From Corbicula japonica (lineage: Eukaryota; Mollusca; Bivalvia; Venerida; Cyrenidae), in contig JAZAYU010000012.1 of NCBI GenBank assembly GCA_038501625.1, positions 6,820,001 through 6,884,000 on the forward strand: a stretch of DNA of 64,000 bases, read 5' to 3'. Shown one piece after another: positions 55,983 to 64,000 of this stretch. Position 1 is the first letter of the stretch. The number at the start of each line of letters is the position of its first letter. The position numbers were made by a program, and so were the translations under genes. The notes below the pieces were generated by a model, which worked only from the letters and a program-made list of their open reading frames with translations, ran no database searches and was not told where the DNA came from.

Positions 55983-56194
55983 TAACCCTTTCCTGGATAT
56001 ATACACATTTTTACGCATGTGCGACCAGTGTAGATCTAGTGATCTGCACTGGTCACATTTTGGTAAAAAAAAAACCTAATGAATCAAAAAGCAAACAGTT
56101 TAGATCCTGATCAGACAGCACAAATGTGCCGGCTGATCTTGATCTAAACTGTTCGCCCTAGCAATAAAGGTGTATCTATACAGGAAAGGGTTAA
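55983..56194. mobile_element. TTAA MITE copy
   Basis: TTAACCCTTTCCTGGATATA to ACAGGAAAGGGTTAA, with part of the first hairpin deleted. Confidence 0.92.
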
Positions 56195-57431
56195 ACTAAC
56201 ACCTCACAAAAAATAATTCACAGAATGTTCATAAGGCAATAGAAAATTAATTCCTAGATTCTCAAACCCACCTGCCCCTCGAAAATAACTCTGCCCCAAC
56301 TTTTTTTATTTTGAAAAAAAAAAAGTAGTACATCAAAATTTACATTGCGAGTACGAATCGGTAGAGTACGCAAACACAGTATGAAACATTTAAATGCAGA
56401 TCGGCTATTCATAGTTGGCTAGGCGCTTATTTATCTTTGCAGTACACAAGCATCACTAGAAACACTGAGAATGATAAATAAAAAATAAAACCCGCCCACC
56501 CGCCCCATTTTTTTCCCAAAATTTGGATGAGAATCTAGAAATGAATTTTCTATTGCCTAATGATTTGACAAGTTGAGTTTGTTACTTTGTAATTTCTTAA
56601 GTGCATTTGTGTGTGTGTGTGAAAAGTCTGATAAAAAATTCATTGAAGTTAGATTGAAGACCAGTCTGCAATCCTGAGCAGCTGGTTGGCTGAAATTAGT
56701 TCCAGTTTTCAAACTGACCAATCACAACCTGGAGATTAAGACTGGTCTTCAGTTTCAATTTAAAAAATCTTGGAAATTTGGCTCCAAGATCATGACACTT
56801 AATTTGGAAACCCTGGCTTGTGATAGGTCAGTTGTGCAGTTGGCTGAATATAAGGGACTGGCCATTACTGTCTCAGTTTTATGAATTTAGAACCTTTTAA
56901 TACCAGTCCATTAAAAATTGGTTTGATCTGTGACAGACTTCATTCAGTTCAAATTATTTTACGAAAAAAAGTGAAGATTCCGCAGCAGACAAAATCACAC
57001 AAAAAATCAACACAAAATAATAGATTTTTTAAATATGGTTACGACAATTTCTGTCTCTGAATGTTCTAGATATTTTTATTTAACCATTTGTTTAAGTGCA
57101 ATGTCAAACTGTATATAACTATAATGTGATCCAAAAACAAGACCTGTACAAAAACTATATTTATTTTGTAAACTAGGACACAAAAATGCAATTTAACACT
57201 TGGCAAGTGTATGCCTTTTTGACAAAAAATGGTTGTCAAATATCATATTTAAAATGCTTGATTTTTTTGCCTGTTCTATTTGGATTAAGAGATGAAGCTT
57301 GCAACTGTGCTACTTCCTTGTTTGTTTTAAAATAAATTGATCATACAAATTGATTGTGTAAGTAGGTTAGCAGGGCAAGCTGACAAAATTCTTAGAAAAA
57401 TTTAATGTTATGCCTGGACTTTGATAAGATT
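56195..57431. other. TBC1D4 intron 4, one decayed foldback
   Basis: Mostly unique intron. Around 56646-56770 the phrases gaccagtctgcaatcctgag and gattaagactggtcttcagt are the arms of a diverged foldback MITE. Confidence 0.6.
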
Positions 57432-57883
57432 TTAACCCTTATTCTACTTACTGTAAAAACTGGTTTTATTTGCGTTAGTTTTATTTTCGCTAATATTCGC
57501 GAATCGTTTACCTCGCAAATTCATAAATACCAAGAATACATGATGGTTTTCCATATATCCGAAAATAAGTATATCCCAAAACGACGTCGCGAATTCATAG
57601 ATATGCGAATAAAGAAAAATATCTGATTTTTTACATAAATCGCGAAATTTTGACCTTGCGAAATCAAAGCGTTTTACAGTATATTCATTTTAATGCCTGT
57701 GTGACCTGTGTAGATCCACGCCATCAGATCAGGATTAGCACTGTTCGCTTTTTAGTTAGAAATAACCTAATAAATCAAAAAGCAAAGTGCAGATACTGAT
57801 CAGATGCCATGAATGTGTCAGCTGATATGGATCTACACTGTTCACCCAGGCTGTAAAGGAATGTATATGGAGAAAAGGGTTAA
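57432..57883. mobile_element. TTAA MITE split by a TACTGTAAAA MITE
   Basis: TTAACCCTTATTCTACTT at the left; it resumes at 57682 (ttcattttaatgcctgtgtg) and ends GAGAAAAGGGTTAA at 57883. Confidence 0.82.
57449..57681. mobile_element. TACTGTAAAA MITE, 233 bp
   Basis: Ends TACTGTAAAAACTGG and GCGTTTTACAGTA, with TTCGCG/CGCGAA motifs inside, inserted in the left terminal repeat of a TTAA MITE. Confidence 0.8.
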
Positions 57884-58981
57884 GCAGTAGCATAAATAGG
57901 TTCGGATGCAAGATTTTTACTATTACTTAAAATAGAACTTTTGTGTACAGACTTTTTTAAATGACAAAGCATGGAGAAATTTTTTGAATCATTTTGGCAC
58001 AATGCTCCTTACATAATATCACAAACAACATTTAGATTTGTATTTTGAAGGTCAAGGCCACTGTTGCTAAAAATAGAAAATTTGCAGGTGTATAACTTGT
58101 TACCGATGGAAATAGTTTTAATAAAACTTGGCATGAATGTGTGCACACAAATTCAGGTCTGCATATTTAAGGTGACTAAAAATAGCAATATTTGTTGCTA
58201 AACAGTAACTTTGTAATTCATAAACCTTGGCGAAAAACTATACAATTACCTTCTTAAGATAATGTGTCACATATCAGTTCAAGTTTGTAGAAGAAAAGGT
58301 TAAGATCACTCTTACTGGAAATTTTTCCCCAGGCTTTAACTTTGTGACATATATAGATAATTCCCAAGACCTTGTCACATGTTATCATATTCTCAAGACA
58401 TTAAGAGTTTTCACACTGTTTTAGTGACATCTTAAAATTAAAGGTCACAGTTATAAAAAAATGACCTTCAAACTTTTCCAGTCTGGATTTTATAATAAAT
58501 CTGTCACACACAAGGATATTTCCAAGTCATCATCATTTAAAAAAGTTATTCTAAGCAAAAACAAAAGATTAAAGCTTATAGCTTGAAAATTAAATGTCAG
58601 TGTGGTTAAATGTAGAAATGAAAATATTTGAGTGATATAATGATAGGCACAGATGTTTGCTGTTATAAAAAAAGGTTTTAAATTTGTGGAATTTCCATGT
58701 CTCTACTTTACTGTAATTTTACTAGAGTACTACTAAAAAAACTCATAAATGTACCCTTCTTGCTTCAAACAAATTTAAATACACTTCACAACAAAATTTC
58801 ATTCAGCAACATGGTTTACCTAGAAGTAGTAGTTATAACACAATAGTAAATTTATGAATGGCATAAAAATATTGTAATAGTTCTAGAACAGTGACAGAAA
58901 TTTCCTTTTTGGCGTTTGTTTATGCCAAAGAGTATAGGAAAATTACAATCAGAATACAGTGTAGTATGAAGAAGTTAAGAT
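57884..58981. other. TBC1D4 intron 4, no clear element
   Basis: Contains 'ggtcaaggccactgttgcta' and similar phrases at 58040-58460, distant relatives of the ~150-bp repeats at 47800. Confidence 0.5.
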
Positions 58982-58987
58982 GTTGCA

Positions 58988-59872
58988 CATACATGCCAGG
59001 TATCGAAAAAAAATTAAGTGAGACTGGTGTCATTTTTAAGTGAGATTTGAGCAAAAATAAGTGAGATTTTCTAAAGCATGTCGAAACATGGTATATTTTA
59101 AATGTTCTTATGTACCTTTACCTTTTTTTTTTATAAAAAGTGAAGTCAACAGTCAGTTACATTACTTTAATGAAGTAACAAGACAATTAAACACATTTTT
59201 TTTAATCAAATAAAATATTTGTGACAAAAATCTTTATGCCACATTTATTTTAAAAATGTCCACTGAAAGTTCAAACTATTCAAGCCATTAGTTATCCACT
59301 AAATGCAATTACTGACTTGGCATTTATGAAGAAAGTCTAGAGTTGCATAAAAATTATTCTTGTAGCTTTACATAAAGGGAAAAGGGCCCAAAAATTTGAC
59401 AAATCTTGTTTTTATTCACCTTAGATTAATGCTTCAACATGCCAATTAAAACCAAAACTCTTCACATTTAACACCTTCAAAATAATGCCCTTAGACGTTT
59501 ACAAATCCGTAGCCGAAAACTGTAACACTTGCATTGAAATTGTACCCCAGCTGAGACATAAAGATGTTTGAGTAAACATATTAATTAATAAGAAAAGATA
59601 ATTGAATAACACCTTATCTAACATAGGATGTTAATCCATTGCCCCAGGGTAATTGCATCAGAGGAAATAAACAAAATGTCATAATTTCCAATAATCACTG
59701 TCAATCAATCCTCGGACTTTTTGGAGACATTGAAATGTGCACTGCAGATGACATTTTTTTTTATAGAGAAATTAACAAAAATACGTGAGTTTTTTGTTTT
59801 AATCCGTTAGACCGTGAGGGTGGGTGAAATTCCGTGAGTTTTTACCTCACGGCGTGAGACTTGGCATGTATG
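58988..59872. mobile_element. CATACATGCCA element, 885 bp, 6-bp TSD
   Basis: Ends CATACATGCCAGGT and ACTTGGCATGTATG; GTTGCA flanks both sides (58982-58987, 59873-59878). Near both ends GTGAG/CTCAC motifs recur (taagtgagactgg; cctcacggcgtgagac). No transposase. Confidence 0.78.
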
Positions 59873-60335
59873 GTTGCATATAACGCAGAAAACTGTAGAA
59901 TACAGAATCAGAAAACCACACTGTGGGATACAGATTTGCTGATATACCTCATTGTATTATATACCCATTACTGATTTTAGCATAGTGCAGTGTAAATCCG
60001 CAAAATTGATACAACTCGTCAGATTAGAAATTCCATATCAGATAATGTCCAGCTTTCCGTGTTCTGTGTGACATAATTAACTACGTCACACTAGGTTGTC
60101 GTAATTTTCCGGCACATAACGAACTCCAAAATAGGAAATTTCCGTCGCAGTTTTACAAATGTTAAGGTATTTTTAGGCCATTCATAAATTTTCTACGCCA
60201 TTCATAAATTTACTACAGCGTTACTATTTTTATTTCTGCTATTATGTAAACCACGTTTTTTACTAAAATTTTGTTGTTTAGTTTATTTAAATTTGTTTTG
60301 AGCGAGAAGGGTATATAATAAAATGAACATTATGA

Positions 60336-60465
60336 CAGTATGCATTCTGTAGGTTCGTATTATTTCTCGTTGCGTATGTAAACCACATCACGCTTGACCT
60401 TCGGTCTCGCGCGATATTGTTTACATACCCAACTCGAAAAATACGAACCTACAGAATGCATACTG
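60336..60465. repeat. Foldback, 130 bp
   Basis: CAGTATGCATTCTGTAGGTT on the left and AACCTACAGAATGCATACTG on the right pair perfectly at the outside; the centre has atgtaaaccac and tgtttacat. Confidence 0.88.
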
Positions 60466-60588
60466 TTATAATATTCCATATGTATCAGTCTTGCAGATAC
60501 ATATTGTATTATACTAAAATCATTAATTGGTATATAATAAAATGATAAATCAGCCACTAGCTGATGATCTATTTATCTTTTATTATAG

Positions 60589-60680
60589 GTCAGCAGGCAG
60601 ACGTAGCATACAGCTTACTGTGTAAAAGAATCCAACAGTTGTCTGAAAAAGATGCTGCTGACCTCTATCATTCACTGCAG
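60589..60680 (+). CDS. TBC1D4: TBC1D4/TBC1D1-like Rab-GAP, exon 5
   Basis: 92 nt, completing the codon left by exon 4 (TATTATAG|GTCAGC, CTGCAG|GTAATG). Reads (G)-Q-Q-A-D-V-A-Y-S-L-L-C-K-R, then Q-L-S-E-K-D-A-A-D-L-Y-H-S-L-Q. Aligns with the helical linker LQKHLTTLTNQEQATIFEEVQ of human TBC1D1. Confidence 0.92.
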
Positions 60681-60742
60681 GTAATGTTGAACCCATTCCT
60701 TCTGTCTGATATGGCTAATACCAAATAGGCAGCCAGTGTAGT

Positions 60743-60960
60743 GCCCAAGGTTATAAAACTGAGCATGGAAACCAGTCTCAAATCTCAAGCATCTGATTGG
60801 CTGAAATGGTGACTGGAAACCAGTCTCAAATCTCAAGCATCTGATTGATTGAAATGGCGACCAGTCTGATTGGCTGAAATGGCGACTGGTCGCCATTTCA
60901 ACCAATCAGATGCTTGCGATTTGACACAGGTTTCCATGCTCAGTTTTATAACCTTTAGCC
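60743..60960. mobile_element. Foldback MITE with internal duplication, inside a TTAA MITE
   Basis: CCCAAGGTTATAAAACTGAG to CAGTTTTATAACCTTTAGCC. The left arm is partly repeated (ggaaaccagtctcaaatctc occurs twice, at 60768 and 60816). It follows agccagtgtag and is followed by atccagctcagctttcacat, pieces of a degraded TTAA MITE. Confidence 0.82.
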
Positions 60961-61571
60961 TAGATCCAGCTCAGCTTTCACATTCAAGTGATCTGATTTA
61001 GATCTACATCATTTTTTTTTTAGATTTATTTTGCTACTTCTAACCAACAGTGTAGATCCTTGTGACAAGTGTGCAAATTTAAGCCCTCCCGAAAATTTCA
61101 CTTATGTCATTTTCGTGAAATTTGATCCCCGTGAAATTAAATGATACAACAATATATGAAACTGCGAATGAATCTGGGCAAAAGCATTTAAGGTCATTAA
61201 CATTTTCTTGGTTTCTAATATTTGTGGTTTTTAGTAATTTCACAAAAGCCATAATATTTAGCACACCATCAATATTACCAATTAGCGGTAGATCGGTCAT
61301 TAGCCTGATGTTTGGGTACGTCCTTGAATCTATATTTAACTTGCCATGAGTCAGTTTTTTCATCAGACATTTAGCAGTAATTATTGCTGTCTAGATAAAC
61401 AAGGAATCTAGCCATAGGATTTATTATTAAAAATTAGGGTATATCTTGCTGAATAAAAAAATACTGTTTGTCATTGTGATGGGCATTTTAACAAATTTGA
61501 ATATAGGCGCATTTACTTTGGACTGTTATAATAAGAACGACTCTTCTAGTAACAATATAAGCAGATTTTTT
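60961..61571. other. TBC1D4 intron 5, no gene
   Basis: Decayed TTAA MITE sequence to about 61075; the rest is unique. TTTCAC..GTGAAA motifs near 61095-61140 suggest a further worn element. Confidence 0.5.
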
Positions 61572-61705
61572 TATAACGTATGTGACAAGTTAAGATCCAG
61601 ATCAGACAGCACATCAGTTTGATCTACACAGGTTGCTTCTTGGTAAGAAATACACTGGTAGCAAACATACACAATAAAACCCTTATATATGGAGTGAAGA
61701 GTTAA
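61572..61705. mobile_element. TTAA MITE, short copy sharing a TTAA with its neighbour
   Basis: acgtatgtgacaagttaaga, gatcagacagcacatcag, ending GGAGTGAAGAGTTAA at 61705. Confidence 0.75.
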
Positions 61706-61927
61706 CACACCCTGTTTTGAATGTGCAAACAGTGTAGATCCAGATCAGCAGGCAAATCCTTGTCATCTGATCAGGATCAACACTGTTTGCTTCTTAGTCA
61801 GAAATAACTAAATGAATCAAAAAGCAAACATTTTAGATCCAGATCAGATGACACAGATGTGATCCGGCTTAATCCAAACTGTTTGTCCATTGACAATAGC
61901 CATACCCCATAATATGATAAGTGTTAA
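61702..61927. mobile_element. TTAA MITE, diverged copy
   Basis: TTAACACACCCTG at the left, hairpins at 61730-61790 and 61835-61880, ending AGTGTTAA at 61927. Confidence 0.78.
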
Positions 61928-62062
61928 AGTAGGAAAAGAAGAAACTACTTTACAAGGGCATCTAAGATACTTGCTTATGTCGCTCTTTTGATCTTGCCTC
62001 CACCCACCATGGATTTGATAGTTACAATCATTTTCTTGCTGAGATCTGCCTAAGCCTATTGA

Positions 62063-62438
62063 AAAAAAAATATTGTCTACGATCTGAAATAATGTTTTAT
62101 GTAAATTTGTGTAAGCAAAATCACTATTATGATAGTAAAATATTGTTAGTTTCTTTTTTTCAATTTTCTCTTCTATGTAGAAACTGTTAGTATCGTTTAG
62201 ATCCAATGTTTTATTTTATCATATTTTGGATTTGCTTTGTGTATAAATTTTCATAAATTATAATACGTATTTTCCGCTATTTTGTGGCAGCGTCAAAGTG
62301 GCTTTTATGCGCCGTTTTGACAACGTCACGCAAATTGCTGTTGTTATTATTCTCTGATGAAGATTATTTGAATCGAAACGTCGGAATAAAAATAATATCA
62401 ACATAATTGTTCATGTTAGTGCAAATTATTTCCCCAAT
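62063..62438 (+). mobile_element. 5'-truncated retroelement, second copy
   Basis: From an A-run and tattgtctacgatctgaaat to the same 3' end TTCCCCAATTT as the copy at 20430-21125, lacking that copy's internal MITE. The flanks AGCCTATT (about 62053 and 62439) look like a duplication of at least 8 bp. Confidence 0.75.
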
Positions 62439-62559
62439 TTAGCCTATTAAAGTATTATCTGATTACCACAGATAACAAAAGATTGATTCAATATTGATAG
62501 CAGAACCTGTGCTTCCTCATTTGGGATATCTTAACAATAAAATTAAAGAATAGGTATCA

Positions 62560-62875
62560 GTACAAGCAATCTGAATGGTTGAAACAAAGCATGGTATCAT
62601 ATCTCAGAAATCTGGTAAGGTATCAGATCTCAGCAATCTGATTGGTAAAAAAAAAGAGCTTGGTATCAGATCTCGCAATCTTATTGGTTGAAATGGAGGA
62701 AGGTGTCAGGTCTTAGCAATCTGATTGGTTAAGAAAAGAAATGGTATCGGGTGTAAGCAATCTGATTGGTTGAAATAGAGGAAGTTGTCAGGTCTCAGCA
62801 ATCTGATTGGTTAAGAGAAGAAAAGGTATCTGGTGTAGGCAATCTGATTGGTTGAAACTGAGGAAGGTGTCCAAA
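62560..62875. repeat. ~45-bp repeat with CAATCTGATTGG in each unit
   Basis: Six to seven units alternating 'ggtatcagatctcagcaatctgattggtta' and 'gcaatctgattggttgaaat'-type sequence, each carrying an inverted CCAAT. Confidence 0.8.
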
Positions 62876-62876
62876 T

Positions 62877-63085
62877 GAGTTTTATCTAATGCGTGAACAG
62901 AGTAGATTCAGATCAGCCGGCATATCCATGCTGTCTGATATAAGATCTATGCTGTTTGCTTCTCGGTCAGAAATAATATAATGAATCAAAAAGCTAACAG
63001 TATAGATCCTGATCAGACTATGATGCAGTGCTGGCTGATCTGGATCTGCACTGTTTGCCAATGAATAACAAACCATACATTATGG
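62877..63085. mobile_element. TTAA MITE, ends eroded
   Basis: gagtagattcagatcagccg, cagtatagatcctgatcaga, ggctgatctggatctgcact. Confidence 0.78.
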
Positions 63086-63104
63086 TATAAAAAATAGAGT
63101 TATT

Positions 63105-63475
63105 ATACCCCCACAAACAAAGTTTGAAGGGGTTTGTAGGAGTGAGCATTGTTGGTCGGTCTGTCGGTTGGTCCCTCTGTTGGATTCTTCGTTTCCGGAT
63201 GATAACTCATGAAGGGCTTGACAGATTTAAATAATTTTTGGTACACATGTGTTACATCATAAGATACAGGTCAAGTTTCATTTTGGGGCTGGTGGGGTCA
63301 GTGTCAAGGTCACTGTTACTAAAAATAGAAAAATCGTTTCAAGATGATAACTCGTGAAGGGGTTGACAGATTTAAATGATTTTTGGTACAGTCATATGTA
63401 ACATCATAAGATACAGGTCAGGTTCTATTTTTGGGCTGGTGGGGTCAGTGTTAAGGTCACTGTTACAAATTTTTA
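63105..63475. repeat. Dispersed 'tacccccacaaacaaag' repeat, two internal units
   Basis: Two ~125-bp units with gatgataactcatgaagggc, ggtacacatgtgttacatca and ggtcactgttactaaaaata, the latter shared with the array at 47800. Confidence 0.75.
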
Positions 63476-63493
63476 TCACTTTTCTGATTTCAG

Positions 63494-63622
63494 AATGAGA
63501 ACCCGCAGAGTCATGAGGAGTCTGTAGAAGTCCTGATGATTCAGATACGTAAACTGTGTGAGCTTAAACAACGGGAACATTCACATATCTCCGATACCAA
63601 CAAAGGCTCACAGAAATGCGAT
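63494..63622 (+). CDS. TBC1D4: TBC1D4/TBC1D1-like Rab-GAP, exon 6 (last in window)
   Basis: 43 codons, phase 0 (GATTTCAG|AATGAG, GCGAT|GTAAGT). Reads N-E-N-P-Q-S-H-E-E-S-V-E-V, then L-C-E-L-K-Q-R-E-H-S-H-I-S-D. Human TBC1D4 has [29 protein letters not shown] here, so the exon is firmly placed. The linker with the main regulatory sites and the catalytic TBC domain must follow beyond the right edge. Confidence 0.94.
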
Positions 63623-64000
63623 GTAAGTTCTTCTTTCTGCCTTATACTGTAGTATCGTTGAATTTCACAGAGGGTGGGGAGCAGATTTTCATGCAAATAC
63701 TGTGATTGACATTTTGGCGGGTATTATTTTGTGCAGTTGTGTTTTTGCTTATTTTGAAAAACCAAAAGTGCTTTATATTTTCAGAGGTATTTTTGTGTCG
63801 CCCTTTCCAAGAAAAGGTGACACATAGGAATCTCTCTGTCGCTCTCTCTGTTTGTCTGTCTGTCTGACTTGTCTGTCTGTGGATCAGGTGTCACTATAAC
63901 CTTAATGTTGGCTGTTGTTGTAAAGTATATATACTCGTATTTTTAATATAAAAGACACCAAGCATTATAATTTAAAGTCTTCTAAAAGTAATTTTTCAGA
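63623..64000. other. Start of TBC1D4 intron 6
   Basis: Begins with a worn CTGTAGTATC-type MITE at about 63645-63770, then a mollusc-type gtcgccctttccaagaaaag repeat with a (TCTG)n run at about 63845-63885. Confidence 0.6.

Overview
Organism and setting. This is animal genomic DNA: AT-rich, intron-rich, with canonical GT-AG splice sites and a very dense load of small non-autonomous transposons. The two identifiable genes are invertebrate orthologues of vertebrate genes, and the repeats (short foldback elements, TTAA-flanked MITEs, mollusc-type 'tatgccccc' repeats) fit a bivalve mollusc. That placement is inference; nothing in the window names the species.

Genes. Two genes lie head to head. 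On the minus strand, between about 16.25 kb and the left edge, is the 5' part of a ubiquitin C-terminal hydrolase of the UCHL3 type. Five exons are readable (16199-16249, a 12-nt microexon at 12881-12892, 11616-11744, the catalytic-cysteine exon 4146-4290, and 2474-2556); the histidine/aspartate C-terminal part lies off the left edge. On the plus strand, from 24.29 kb to the right edge, is the N-terminal half of a TBC1D4/TBC1D1 (AS160) Rab-GAP: exon 24293-24892, then 50198-50920, 54314-54406, 55264-55393, 60589-60680 and 63494-63622, all phase-compatible. The Rab-GAP TBC domain itself lies off the right edge. A further 289-codon open exon at 41918-42784 starts with its own ATG and ends in a phase-0 donor. 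It looks like an alternative first exon that would replace most of the first PTB domain by a Ser-rich segment. The head-to-head UCHL3/TBC1D4 pair is also found on human chromosome 13, so the window probably shows ancient conserved linkage.

Repeats. Nearly everything else is mobile DNA. The commonest is a ~240-bp doubly palindromic MITE with TTAA duplications (piggyBac-like), over 25 copies, many of them serving as landing sites for other elements. A second foldback family (~140 bp) includes a 138-bp perfect palindrome at 26227-26364. Others with visible target-site duplications are: a 1656-bp TA element inside a 39-bp minisatellite; two hAT-like elements with 8-bp TSDs (30317-31286, 52434-53213); two Mutator-like elements with 10-bp TSDs; a 'CAGGGCTTTTT' family with 5-bp TSDs; a 5'-truncated retroelement with a 15-bp TSD; a tRNA-derived SINE with a 12-bp TSD (44681-44960); and a non-coding LTR retrotransposon with apparently identical 715-bp LTRs (33808-37884, minus orientation). 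A 3157-bp element at 46668-49824 carries many ACCGAT subterminal motifs. Several minisatellites (39, 59, 34, 22 and about 150 bp units) are also present.

Layout. 1-16.25 kb: UCHL3 exons in a MITE-rich minus-strand gene. 16.25-24.24 kb: the divergent intergenic region, largely nested transposons. 24.29-64 kb: the TBC1D4-like gene, with a 25-kb first intron holding the LTR element, the alternative first exon and most of the larger transposons.
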